Positions 48,036-59,374 of a DNA stretch of 64,000 nt are shown in pieces (position 1 is the stretch's first letter; every line of letters starts with the position of its first letter). Under the pieces are notes generated by a model. The model saw only the letters and a program-made list of their open reading frames with translations, was not told where the DNA came from and did no database searches. The stretch covers positions 25,869,427-25,933,426 of the forward strand of contig NC_071397.1 of assembly GCF_022682495.2 (NCBI RefSeq). The letters run 5' to 3'. This DNA is from Desmodus rotundus. Lineage: Eukaryota; Chordata; Mammalia; Chiroptera; Phyllostomidae. The translations under genes were made by a program, and so were the position numbers.

Positions 48036-51000
48036 AAACTCCTTCACGGAAAAAATATACTGTATCTGTTTTACATGAAATCCCTAGCACCCATCTCACT
48101 GAGATGGAATTAGGCAAAATATTAATAGAAAATTAGTATTCATTATTGGTGTATATATAATTCAAAAAATCAAAAGCAAAATATATAAGTAATTAAAACA
48201 ACTGTTAAAATTTGTATCTTCAACTGAAATGCTTTCAGAAAGTGGATGAGAAATGATTGCAAACTTTGATTCATGTGAAATGGACAGGAAAATAGTTTTT
48301 GCAAACAAACCTGCTTACTAAAGCAAATAGATCCTACCTACAAAATAATACACACACACACACACACACACACGTACATATTTCTTATTTCTGCTCTCTG
48401 AACACCAGTAGTGAGTTGTGGATGCAAAGGTAGTTTTGTAGTACATTTTGGAAGTTGCATTACTTAGAGAATAAAGGGAAAGAATCGGATACTTGCTGAG
48501 GCAATTTGGAGGGAAAATGTGATGACGCTAGAATGGATGGAGGATGAGAGACGGAAAAGAAGAGAGGATTTCCTGGAGGAGCGTAATGAGAGTGTGATTA
48601 GGTGGTCTGTTTATATCATTTTTAAAAATATTTTGAGGATTCTGTTTTAAAATGGGCGCAGTTCACAGAAAGGGCTGTTTCTGCCTCTGAATAATTAGAT
48701 TAGTACAAAGAGAGACCGCCCTTGTTCAATGGAGAAAAATCTAGTTATCTTAAATACTTCAGCAGAAGAGCTGTGAGCTAGAGGTCACTACACAAAGAGA
48801 ATCTCAGAAATGGAAAGACATCCTAGGTATAACGCTGGACTTTCCCCAAACAATGCAGTAACACTTCGTACCAATGTCATCTAGGATCTTTAAAGCAAGA
48901 AGGAATCAGATGTCAGTTACATATATTAACATGAGCTTATTTAAATGAACTATGATTCTGTCTTACGATTAATCACTACATTTTTGAATCATTCAGGACT
49001 ACCAGAAAAGTAGAAACCACTTCAAGTATTTTCAACAAGAGGACTTTTGATCTGGTTACATAGATAATAGAAAAGCTGACAACCAAACAATAGGACATCA
49101 CTACTGATCCCAATTAGGAGAAATAAAATGAAGGGGAGATTTAACCCAAGCCAGAGACCAGTGTTAACAGACAGAAATCTATAATCATGTAAATATATAC
49201 TTAAATAATAGAAACTACAAAAGACACACAGATGCTTGATACTGCTGAATGCAAAGACGAAGTTATAAATGGGGGAGGATACCCTACATTCCATATTTTT
49301 TTCACTCTTTCCTGTGCCTTCCACTGTCCAAAACCACCCAGAGCCTGGGAAGCACAGGGTTAGCAAGCCCCTCTGTGATACAGAGCAGAGTAAGGGAAGA
49401 ACAGAGAATAGTTTGAACACACCTAGGTTGGGCATAACTTATATGTAAGGAGGGCAAAGTCATTAAATAAATTCATAAAAAGAGTGATTTTGGAAATATT
49501 AAATAAAAATAAAGATAAAATTGACACCACCATTTTTTTTCTGAGCATGAGCTTTGATGCACAGTGATTCTGAGTTCCCTTAGGACGCCAGTGCTGTTAA
49601 TTAACACAGTTAAATTTGGGGACCTATTTAATTCTTTGTCGTTTCCCACTTCAGCTCATATCACATAGCATTGCACCGTTGCTCATCTTTGAACTGAATT
49701 TGGGGCAGGCTGACTTTTAAATCTGACTTAATTGTATAAAAGAGTCTTCCAGATGTAAAACTACCCAGTGTTGAACTGCACTGTGAACTGTTTTTCTTAT
49801 TCCAGGACCTGCTTATACTCAGAACTGTATATCAGAGACAGGCAAATAGAATCATATATTTGAATAGCTGTCCCATCTCCCATATTCTGAAAAGCCTCCT
49901 AGTATCTTTAATGCTTTGGTACAATCGGAGAACCCCAACCACACATTCTTTCTTGGAGTCAGTGAAAACTAAAAAGGAACCTTCCAGCAGCAAAAATATA
50001 TATGCATGTTTCTCCATAGCCTCGGTGGTCAATATAGTCACTGTAATGCTAGAGCTCTCTTCTTTATTCTCTGCCATGGACATTTCACTATCTCTTACAC
50101 TCAAGAAAAATAAGTCTCATTAGTATTAAAAGTCTCAGGATGATTGGTATTAATTGTATTTATTTTTCTTTTTAGTATTCCACTAAAACACTTGGAAGTT
50201 TTCAGTCATAAATTGATTTTATCTTCTTCATATTTATGAGTTCTGCAAACAATTTACATAAAATGTAGGTTTATAAAAAAGGTAGCATGACAACTTTTTT
50301 CAGCTAAAAATAGCCTAACATGTGATGGTATGTGTGTTCTTATGCATAGACCTGAGCTTCAATGGTTGGCTCATAGTATAACTTAGAATAATTAAGATTT
50401 TATATGATGTCCTTTATGACAGTATAATACAGCTCTTGGGCTTGGCCAGTACTTCTTGAAAATCCAAAGTTTCTCCTAACGATGAAAAAATATACTATTA
50501 TCTTATTTACTCTTGTGGAAAACTTCTTTTCTAGCCTTTACAGTAATGACTGCTTAGTTCTTGACCTGCTGCTATAGGTTTGAATTCATTTTACCTCACA
50601 ACTGATAGATATTAGAAATTCTATCAAAAGTGTTAAAACTTGTGAGCTACATAGTACTGGGTGTCAAAAGGTTAGAGCAACATATCTATACAAGGTGGAA
50701 GTCCATTATAAAGGCCACCCCATTCTTTCTCACAACTATTGTTTCCTGAATTGAGCCAAGAATGCTCAATAGAAGGAAATGAAAGAAGTTAAAGTTGTTT
50801 CTAACAAAAGTAGATCACAAAAGGAATGATTTAGGACCACATCACCGAGAGACATAAAGTTGTGTTAGGAACCAACTTGCTAAGTGTATGGTATGGTTAT
50901 TTTTTTAAGATAGATTTTAAAAAGAGTAAGTTGAGGATACTTCCACACCTATAAATATGTCCAGATTAAAATATGTTCATCTCAGATTGATAGATCAGGA

Positions 51001-52599
51001 ACAAAAGATTTCCACTTCCCAGACATGTTTCCTTTTTTTCTTTTCCAGCCCATCTGGCTGCAGCCTCCTTTCATTCTCCCTCCATTTAGATCACATTGCT
51101 TTTGTAGCTGATTTAAATGTCTTGGCTTCTCTAATTTATGGACACTCAGACATCAAACTCCTGAACAACTTTAAAATATTCCTGTAGATTTGTCTTTTGT
51201 AAAAGAAAGTCACATAGATAATGTATCTTGTTTGCTCTATTATGTAACATATGCTATATCCAGTAAGTTATTTTGTATCTTTTTGGAGGATTAAAAAATA
51301 AAGCAAACATTGCTTTCAATAATCTGCTTTTATTGTAGAAGTGTTATTTAGTTATAGAAGTTTTTGGAAATCAAACTACATAACATTCAGATATTCAGCA
51401 CTCTATGCGAAAAAAAAAAAAGCAATAAAATACCAGAAAGTGAAGTGCTGACGTTAAGACCATGTATCCCACTTTCTGTTGCTGCCTGTGGTGATTTCAA
51501 TGATCGAGGCTATAAACTTGAATTTCCATTAAAATTGGAAAACTTACCATCAGGCTGTTGAAGAATTTACTCCTAGTGTATTTATATTCTTCCTAAAAGT
51601 TTTTAGAAACATCTGACCTTCTAGACATAAAAAAATGTTAATGATAAGACCTCCCTTGAATTCATATACTATAGAAAATATTTCCTTATCTTCTCAGCTA
51701 TCATGCTTTCTATTTCTAACGCAGTGTCCACAGGGATTTGCCTGACAAACAAGTTTACCGGTACAATATTCTATTTGTTCTGTTTCATCACTAAAAAGTG
51801 AATAGTTTATTTCCTTTGTGTGATTTTTAGATCTCCAATTAAACAATATATGCAATACTATGATTAATCAAATAATTATAGGCAAAAGTTTGAATTACAT
51901 AATATATAAGGGCTTTTGTGAGTTCACCTCTGAGTCTGGAGGCTGTTTCTGAATTTTGAAAAATTTTGGCCAACTACAAACCAGTGTCTTCTGTAGTTGA
52001 GGTTAGGACTGGGTACACGATTAGCAGAGCATAGTACAATATATGTTTCTTAATGTCTGGAATTCCAAATTTGGAAAAGAAAAGGTGTTTTTATAATGTG
52101 AAGGGTGTACCCACAAATACATGTACATTGCATATTTTAAATATCTTATATGGTTGAATTTAACATGAAATAGCATGAATAAACAATGTTTATGAACAAT
52201 TGACATTAATTTAATGATATTGGAGTTACTTTTATTTCCTGATAATTAAGTCTATTTGTACATGAAATTTTGTGAATCTTTGTGTTTCAGAATTTAATGA
52301 GGCATCTAGAAAGAACACAGTGTCCCTCCTTATTACTTTGGCACATACTGCTCTGGTCTAATTGCTTTAATGCTCTACTATCAAGCACTAGAGTGATGAT
52401 TATTATGCTAATGTTGAGGGTGGAAGATATATTTAATAAATAAACTGAATCCTGAAAAAAATCGGACAATAAACACAGTCAACAGAGCCTAAATATTGAA
52501 TACTAATTCTAAATGCTTACATTCTGTAATGGGGTAGTCTCTTATTTGACGTTTTACCGAAGCTCTTAACTACCTCACAAAATCTATTTATAAAGTGTT
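48036..52599. other. Long unique AT-rich stretch without genes
   Basis: About 4.5 kb with no recognised repeat apart from the (CA)n run and a poly(A) at 51410. The longest frame, 49022-49435 minus (137 codons), is Leu/Phe-rich and has no domain, splice or promoter support. Nothing here is a defensible gene. Confidence 0.45.
48350..48373 (+). repeat. (CA)n microsatellite
   Basis: Twelve uninterrupted AC units. Confidence 0.95.
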
Positions 52600-52956
52600 T
52601 ACAACTGCAAAAAGGAAGGAAAAAAACTCTATAAATATGTGGAGATTAAACAATATCTACTAAAAATAACTGGGTCAAAAGGGAATAAAAGGTGATACCA
52701 AATGATAAATAGAGCCAAATGAGAATGACAATATAACATATCAAAACTTCTGGGGTGCAGCAAAAGCTGTAATAAGAGGGAAGCTTATATCATTTCAGGC
52801 CTATCTTAAGAAACAAGAAATATCTCCAGTAAATTAATATTACATCTTAAAGAACTAGAAAAAGAAGAGTAAAAGCAGTCCAAAGTCAGTAGAAAAAGAA
52901 AATAAAAATGAGAGAATTGAATGAAATAGAGAACAAAAAAAGACTATACAAAAAAT
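52600..52956 (+). mobile_element. Host L1 ORF2, segment 1 (5'-truncated)
   Basis: Begins in ORF2 near AACTGCAAAAAGGAAGG, AATATGTGGAGATTAAACAA, then CTTCTGGGGTGCAGCAAAAG and CTGTAATAAGAGGGAAGC. It runs into the U2-fragment insertion. The same L1 resumes at 53012. Frames are broken. Confidence 0.85.
52941..52956 (+). repeat. Left TSD of the U2 fragment insertion
   Basis: AGACTATACAAAAAAT matches 52996-53011 perfectly; L1 consensus has only one copy here. Confidence 0.88.
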
Positions 52957-52957
52957 A

Positions 52958-52991
52958 ACACTTGATCTTAGCCAAAAGGCTGAGAAGCGAT
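52958..52991 (-). pseudogene. U2 snRNA 5'-end retropseudogene fragment (tailless)
   Basis: The minus strand reads ATCGCTTCTCAGCCTTTTGG followed by CTAAGATCAAGTGT. This equals nucleotides 1-34 of vertebrate U2 snRNA with a single change (C to T, or G to A on the plus strand, in CUCGGCC). It starts at U2 position 1 and stops in stem I/branch-site-pairing sequence. No poly(A) follows. A perfect 16-bp TSD encloses it, with ATCT between the TSD and the U2 5' end. At 34 nt of 188 it lacks the Sm site and most stem-loops, so it is not a functional snRNA. A tailless retropseudogene is the natural reading. Confidence 0.9.
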
Positions 52992-52995
52992 AGAT

Positions 52996-53011
52996 AGACT
53001 ATACAAAAAAT
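52996..53011 (+). repeat. Right TSD of the U2 fragment insertion
   Basis: Perfect 16-bp match to 52941-52956. Confidence 0.88.
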
Positions 53012-53297
53012 TAATACAACAAAGAGCTGTTTCTTTATAAAGAGTAATAAAATTGACAAATCCCTGGCTAGACTCAATAAGGAAAAAAGACAAAAGACTC
53101 ATATAAATAAAACCAAAAATGAAAAAGGAAAAGTTACCACAGACATCACAGAAATCCAAGGACCATAATAGGATATTTTGAAAAAAAAAAATGCCACCAA
53201 GTTCAATAACCTTGAAAAAAATGGATAAGTTCCTAGAAATATATAACTTTCCTAGACTGAATCATGAAAAACTTTAAAATCTAAATATACTGGTCAA
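53012..53297 (+). mobile_element. Host L1 ORF2, segment 2
   Basis: Continues from the U2 insertion: CAACAAAGAGCTGTTTCTTT, AAATTGACAAATCCCTGGC, TGCCACCAAGTTCAATAACC, CCTAGACTGAATCATGAAAA. It ends at the left TSD of the younger L1 (53290-53297). Confidence 0.85.
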
Positions 53298-53440
53298 GTC
53301 AAGGAACATGTATAAAGGACCCATGGACAAAGCCAATGGTGGGGGTGGATTGAATGTGGGAGGTAGGGGGTGAGTAGGGCAGGGGAGAGTAATGAAGGAA
53401 AAATGGGGACAACTGTAATTGAACAACAGTTAAAAAAAGG
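53298..53440 (+). mobile_element. Younger L1 3' end nested in the host L1
   Basis: TATAAAGGACCCATGGACAA, then a G-rich run and GGGGACAACTGTAATTGAAC, then an A-rich tail. This is the bat-type L1 3' UTR, also at 14110. Only 143 bp were inserted. CTGGTCAA (53290-53297) and CTGATCAA (53441-53448) form an 8-bp TSD with one mismatch, and the host ORF2 resumes directly after it. Confidence 0.82.
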
Positions 53441-53918
53441 CTGATCAACAGTAAGGAAATTGAAACACCCATCAAAAACTTTCCCAAAAATAAAAGCCCA
53501 GGACCAGATGTCTTCACTAGTGAATTTTACCAAACACTCAAAGAATATTTGATACCTGTCTTTCTCAAACTCTTTCAAAAAACTTAAAAAGAGGCAATAC
53601 TTCCTAACACATTTTATGAGGACAACATAACCCTGACATTAAAACCTGGCAAAGGATATCACACAAAAAATAAAAGTACAGACTAGTATCTCTCATGAGT
53701 ATAGATGTAAAAATTCTAAACAAAATACTAGCAAAGCAAATACAAGAATACATTAAAAAATAATACATCATGATCAAGTGGGGTTCCTTTCAGGGACAAA
53801 GGGTGGTTCAACATACACAAATTGATCAATTAATACGGCACATTAAAAGAAAAAGAAAAAATCATATGAATTTATCAATAGATGCACAAAAGCATTTGCT
53901 AAGATACAACATCTGTTT

Positions 53919-54152
53919 ATGACTAAAACACTCAATAAGATAGGTATAGAAGAAAAGTACCTTAACATAATAATGGCCATATATGGCAAATCCTTAGCTA
54001 ATATCATACTAAATGGTGAAAAACTAAAAGCTTTTCATCTAAAATCAGGAACAAGACAAAGATGTTCAGCCTCACCACTACTATTCAACAGAGTACTGGA
54101 AGTCCTAGCCACAGCAATAAGGCAAGAGAAAGAAATAAATGGACCCAATTAG
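53919..54152 (+). pseudogene. L1 ORF2 reverse transcriptase fragment
   Basis: A 77-codon piece matches L1 [22 protein letters not shown], then [20 protein letters not shown], corresponding to the conserved SGTRQGCPLSPLLFN block. In this copy GCPLSP reads RCSASP. After a stop, the active-site stretch at about 54170-54205 reads SLFTDGMILFI, where functional L1 has FADD. The catalytic aspartate pair is therefore lost. Confidence 0.85.
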
Positions 54153-54610
54153 GAATCAAGAAGTAAAAGTGTCACTTTTTACAGATGGCATGATCCTTTT
54201 TATATAAAAATTATAAAAATTCCACTCCAAAATTATTAGAAAAAAAATAAATACAGTAAAGTTGCAGGATACAAAATCAATGTGCAGAATTCCACTGCTT
54301 TTCCCTATACTAAAAATGAAAATTCAGAAAAAGAAATGAAAATAAAAAGCAAATTCCTTTTGCAATAACAACAAAAATAACAAAATACCTAGGAATAAAC
54401 TTAACAAAGGATGTGAAGGACCTGTATACTAAAAACTACAAAGCATTATTAACATAGACTGAAAAAGACATGATGACATGGAAAGATAGCCTGGATCATG
54501 GATTGAAATAATCAAAGTAGTTAAAGTGTCTATATTACCAAAAGCAATACACATATTTAATATAATCTCCATCAAAATCCCAATGGCATTTTTGAAGAAA
54601 TAAAGAAAAT

Positions 54611-54616
54611 CATCAG
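54611..54616 (+). repeat. Left TSD of the solo LTR (CATCAG)
   Basis: Exact 6-bp match to 55363-55368; the flanking L1 reads continuously once the LTR and one copy are removed. Confidence 0.9.
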
Positions 54617-55362
54617 TGTTGGGGAGCTTTAACGCAGCCCCCCAGTCCGCCACAGATGAAGAATAAGACTACAAAGACATGATCTGCTTGGGGAGGAGAG
54701 GTGGCCGATCTCTCAAAGGAGAAGGGCCCAGAGCCTTTCCCTCCATGGGCTTTTATTAGGTTCATTTGCATAGGAATGCAGATACTTATCAATCATTGTC
54801 AGCCAGTAAGGGTGTGGGCCATAACATTTTAGGTGCCAGACTCATCTCAGGTCTGGACCCTTATCTTTTAAGCTGAGGGTACAAATTAAGTAGGTTTCAC
54901 AGGAATGTATGTATTTTTCTTAGGCCTGATTCCCCAGGGAATCCGCCCCTCCCAGCACAGGACTGCACTGCCCTCCGTTATTGCTTCAGGCTGAAGTCAG
55001 GCAAGGGAAGTAAAGCAGCCAAGAGATTAGGAGACTTCTTGCAGACAGAATGAGCACTCAGGCTATTTCAAAGCCAAGGGGAGAGGGTCCATCACCCCCT
55101 TTTGCCACAGCTCCCTGAGTCCTTCCCTGCGAGCTTATCCCTGGTGACCAGAGCCTGTCTTAGGTTGATCCTCCCTTGAGGATTCTTACCTGTCATTGGC
55201 TAACTGGTCAATCTCAGGGCCAAGCAGGGTGAAGTGGGCAGAGGTGGCACTTCTGCCAGGGAGATGGACTTTGTCTCCTTAGTGGCTTATTGTCCCAACT
55301 CTGACTCAGCCTTAACCATGAGGGGTTACAGCCTCTGAAACCAGGCAGAGCGGTTCCCAACA
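54617..55362 (-). mobile_element. Solo LTR, class II-like (746 bp), nested in L1
   Basis: Plus-strand ends TGTTGGGGAGC ... GGTTCCCAACA form an 8-base imperfect inverted repeat. On the minus strand the LTR begins TGTTGGGAACCGC. It has AATAAAAGCCCATGG at about 54740-54755 as poly(A) signal and ends GCTCCCCAACA. A 6-bp TSD CATCAG encloses it, fitting a class II (ERV2) integrase. It shares its U3 start and its R/U5 with the longer LTR at 15133-16514. No internal region remains, so it arose by LTR-LTR recombination. Confidence 0.9.
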
Positions 55363-55368
55363 CATCAG
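55363..55368 (+). repeat. Right TSD of the solo LTR (CATCAG)
   Basis: Exact 6-bp match to 54611-54616. Confidence 0.9.
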
Positions 55369-56430
55369 ATTTGTATGGAAAGCAATCCTCAGAAAAAGGA
55401 TAAAAGCTGGAGGTATCTATACTGCTCACTTCAAACTATACTACAAAGCAAAAATAATCAAAACAGCATGGTAATGGAAGAAAAACACATAGAACAGTGA
55501 AGCAGAATTGAGAACCAAGAAATAAAACCACAAGTATATGGGCAAATACTTTTTGATAAAGGAGCCAAAAACATACAATGGAGAAAAGAAAGCCTCTTCT
55601 ATAATTGCTGCTGGGAAAATTGGAAAGTCACATGTATAAAAATTAATTCAAAATGAATCACAGACCTAAATATAAGACCTGAAACTATAAAGTACACAGG
55701 AGGAAACATAGGTACAAAACTTACGGAACTTGATTGTACAGAACATTGTATGAATTTGACCTCAAATACGGAAGTAGAGGTAAAAATAAATGAGTGGAAC
55801 TATATCAAACTAAAAAGCTTCTGCATATTAAAAATAAAAATGCAATCAACCAAATCAGAGAAGATGTTTGCAAACAACAGCTCCAACAAGGGTTAATATC
55901 CAAAATATACAAAGAACTCTAACAACTCAACACCAAACAAAATATCTAATTAACAAATGGGCATAAAAACTGAATAGACGCTTCCCCCAAGATGGCATAC
56001 AAATAGGCTACAAATATATGAAAAGATGCTCAACTTCACTAGCCATTAGGAAATACAAACTAAAACTACAGTGAGATACCACTTCACACCTGTTAGAATA
56101 GCTATTATCAACAAGAAGAGTAATAACAAGTGTTGGAGAGGTTGTGGAGAAAAAGGAAGCTTCATTCACTGCTGGTGGGAATGTAAACTGGTACAATCAC
56201 TATGAAAATAGTATGGAGTTTCCTCAGAAAATTAAGAATAGAGTTACCATATGAATCCCCAAATCCCTATTCCAGGTATCTACTAAAAATATTTGAAACA
56301 TATATGCAAAAACACATATTCACCCCTATGTCCACTGCAATATTGTTAATGGTGGCCAAGACATGGACACAACTGAAGTGTCTTTTGACTGATAATAGGA
56401 TAAACAAGATATGGTACATATACACAATGG
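55369..56430 (+). mobile_element. Host L1 ORF2, segment 4
   Basis: ORF2 C-terminal part resumes with ATTTGTATGGAAAGCAATCC, then CCAAGAAATAAAACCACAAG, CAACAGCTCCAACAAGGGTT, AATAGCTATTATCAACAAG, TGTTGGAGAGGTTGTGGAGA and GATATGGTACATATACACAA. It breaks off at about 56430, roughly where 'tggaatactattc' would follow, and joins mariner sequence. The L1 3' UTR is missing. Confidence 0.85.
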
Positions 56431-57026
56431 AACATTAGATAGGACAATGGCCCTCTTCAAGGCAGGCACCTTGGGACCTCACACAATTCTCCCAATTGCC
56501 ATGAGCAGCCCCCTCGTATTTCCAACAATCTCATTACCAGTCTGAAATCTCTTCTTTTTCAAAGGTGATTTTAGTTTTGGGAAAAGCCAGAAGTTGCAGG
56601 GCACCAAATCTGGGCTATGGGGGAGCTGAGTCACCTGGGTGATTTGATGCTTCACCAAAAATTTCTGCATGAGACATGATTTATGAGCAGGCATGTTGTC
56701 ATGATGAGGCTGCCAATCACCAGCTGCCCATAGGTGTGGCCTTCTGAATCATCTGAATAATTTCCGTGGAGGCATATTCAAACTTAATGCAAAATTGGAT
56801 GCAGATTTGTTGCTCTACTCACTCATTTTGAAAGTGATGGCCACACAGTACACATGCTCACTCAGCAGCGTCTACTGCCCCCACCACTGACTAGTACACT
56901 GAAGTCACCATTGTTCACACATGAGCATTCCAGTCCACTCTCCTTGGCTTCTAGGTTACACCAATGTCACACAGACCACTCTTGTTATATTAACAATGGC
57001 TGGACCTTTTCCAGACAGACCTCAGA
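56431..57026 (-). mobile_element. Truncated, internally deleted mariner
   Basis: The minus strand starts at a terminal repeat with GAGGTCTGTCTGGAAAAGG then TCCAGCCATTGTTAATATAA. It next carries a transposase N-terminal remnant (ATGAGTGAG...TTTGCATTAAGTTTGAATA) and jumps to the catalytic core. The transposase C-terminus and 3' repeat are cut off at the L1 junction. It differs from the 12405 mariner in its terminal repeat and coding sequence, so two mariner families are present. Confidence 0.78.
56479..56730 (-). pseudogene. Mariner transposase catalytic fragment
   Basis: The minus-strand frame reads HHDNMPAHKS, about 20 residues of linker, PHSPDLVPCNFWLFPKLKSP and KKKRFQT. These are the mariner HDNAP.H and YSPDLAP.DF.LFP.LK boxes. 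The second catalytic Asp (HHD) is present. The position of the third (AP.D in the D34D signature) reads Asn in LVPCNF, so this copy could not be active even if complete. The N-terminal DNA-binding domain is mostly deleted. Confidence 0.78.
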
Positions 57027-57135
57027 TAATCTTATTAACCAATGTCATACCAATAAATTAATTTTAAAAATAAAAGTAAATGCTGATTAAAAAAAATAAA
57101 ACAAAGTGCTTACAATGGAAAAGGTAGACTGCCTT

Positions 57136-57155
57136 AACAAACAAACAAACAAAAA
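57136..57155 (+). repeat. (AAAC)n simple repeat
   Basis: Four AAAC units ending in an A run. Confidence 0.85.
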
Positions 57156-58321
57156 TCTTGTTCCAGACCTAGGGAAGGGGATGTATGTTAATTGTAAAGA
57201 GCTACATGTATTTAACTATGTATAAGCTATATATGTACTAAAACATTAAGTGATTATACCAGTGGACACCTTGTGAGAAATTTTCTTCAGGTTCTATCAA
57301 AAACACTTTCAAAGTTTTTGGTTTGTGTAGTCTTTTTGTTTTCTAGTACCTCTTAGAGATAATTGCCATCAATATACTCACAATGAGGCTTAAGGAAGTT
57401 ATACATACAAGTTAAGCTTACACAAGACTATGCAAAAATGTATTTGTAAGCACTTTACAATTTACAATGTATTTTCCTCTTTAGCACACTATATTAAACA
57501 TATATTTAGCAATCAATCTTACAGTCTAATAATAACATAATTTTGAATAAGGTATTTTCTTTGTCACCATGAAGCTTACTCTTTAGTGAAAGAGAAGGAG
57601 AAACAGAATGTACTATTTTTATAATTGAAGTACAAATAAGTTGTCATGGGAGAAAAGAGGGTGAGGCAATTTCTATTTGAACACTGGGATGGTGTCACGA
57701 GAAATGCCATTTGTACCAATTTTTTCCAGGCAATATTAGCATTATGTAAGAAAAGCTATGAAGATAGTAACATTTGTGCATACGTAAAAAATAATGCATC
57801 TTCTTGTTTGGTTAAAGGATAGAATACAAAGCAAATAAAGTGGGAGTTAAACCTGGAAATTGTGTATTAGACAAATTAATGAAATCCTTTAATTCTTATT
57901 TATGTATGCAGGATCTCTGTAGTAGTGGGGAATGCAAAAATAATGAAATTTGGGATAGGCAAGAAGATTACTTAAAAGACTATAGATAAGACAAAAGTTA
58001 ATAAGGACTAGAAATAAGAAAGTAGTGTAGAAATTTGGCTACAATTCACAAAACTCATTTCATAATATTGTTGGTTACATAGTTGGACCATGAAATTCTT
58101 AAAATTAAGATTCAGAAAAAGAAGATGAAAAAAATTGCTGGAAGATATTTGTCAGTGTATACAATTTATTATTCAGATATACCAACAGGAAAATAAAAAT
58201 ATGAGACACAAATTCAGAACATTTCACCAAATTCACCAGTGAATTTTTAGAAAAGTTTTACCTGATGCTAAGATTTGGTAAAGAAAGAAGTCCAATGTGG
58301 CTTAATAAAGTGGCTTATTAA

Positions 58322-58357
58322 GGAGGCAATGTTTGCCTTGGAGGCAATGTTTGATCT
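58322..58357 (+). repeat. 18-bp tandem duplication
   Basis: GGAGGCAATGTTTGCCTT is followed immediately by GGAGGCAATGTTTGATCT, 14 or more of 18 bases identical. Confidence 0.8.
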
Positions 58358-59374
58358 TTCATTGGCTAAAATATGGATGATTTTAATACTTTTTGTCACT
58401 CAAAAACACATTAGCCTTGCAATGAAATATTTTCTTCCAAAATCAAAGGAATGGCATATGTTGAATGAAAAAAGTTCAGGAAATTTATTTTTCATCGTTA
58501 TCTATTTAAAGAGTTGAATTTAAATATTTATTTTTAATTTTCTGTAAATGACTTGTAAATAAACTTCTTTTAAAAATGGATCTTATGTCTGACTTTTTCC
58601 CCATATTTCAGCTTTATATCCATATCAAAGGTGATCTTGGAAACCTTATGTCTAAGATGACACCATAGCTGAGAATCCAAGTGCCTTAATGAGTGGTACA
58701 TATTTTAGTTTCTGTCACCAATTAGCAGATCTCCTTTTGGAAATTCAGTTATTGATGAATAAATACTCATCATTTTAAGCACTAAGGTTTTGTGGTTGAT
58801 CTTTAATATCTACTTGTATTATCTTGAATATTCAAAGGCAGTAGAGAAAGAAAATAAAAGAGATGAAGAAACATAGGAAGTTTGTCAAAGTGATTTTTGT
58901 AAAATGTGAGAAGATAAAGATAAACATAACCAAGATTTTGCTTCTAGATAACTAGGATCATGTCATTGCAATGCCAAAATTGGGGAGAACAAGAAAGAAT
59001 AGGAATTTACTCTGGAATGACATGATAAGCAACCTAAATGTATTTTTAGGGTTTAGTGGGAAATATCAACCAAAACATAATCAATTTTTAAAATAATACT
59101 TTGAAAGTATTTTTGATAGTTTGTTGAAGCAGCAAAATACTTTTCATATAGGAATAATCACGATTTATCTTATTCATTATATGTACCACACAGTTTAGTA
59201 TTGTTTATAAATTATATATATGGAAGGCATATTATTTCCAGTGCTTAGAGCTGCTAAAAGGTTCATGCTTGCCTTTTTAAGAGTATGCCTATGTTCAAAT
59301 ATCTAAAAAAAAGCAGCTAAAGAATTTGGATGTAGTCTGCAAGAAAGAACCAATTCTAAAAATGTAACTTACAG

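Larger units (their letters stand above)
53441..54616 (+). mobile_element. Host L1 ORF2, segment 3 with reverse transcriptase region
   Basis: ORF2 continues with AAAGCCCAGGACCAGATGTC, the RT palm region, and GGATACAAAATCAATGTGCA down to ATGGCATTTTTGAAGAAAT. It is interrupted by the solo LTR. All frames have stops or shifts except short pieces. Confidence 0.85.
57027..59370. other. Unique AT-rich DNA
   Basis: No gene or firm repeat. Holds an (AAAC)n run at 57136-57155 and a short tandem duplication at 58322-58357. Confidence 0.45.

Noticed and set aside
49022..49435. 137-codon minus-strand open frame, hydrophobic
   Set aside because: No recognised family, no splice or promoter support, AT-rich composition that favours Leu/Phe codons. 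Treated as chance.
52958..52991. Functional U2 snRNA gene
   Set aside because: Only the first 34 nucleotides are present, with no Sm site, no stem-loops III-IV and no proximal sequence element; it is an insertion fragment.
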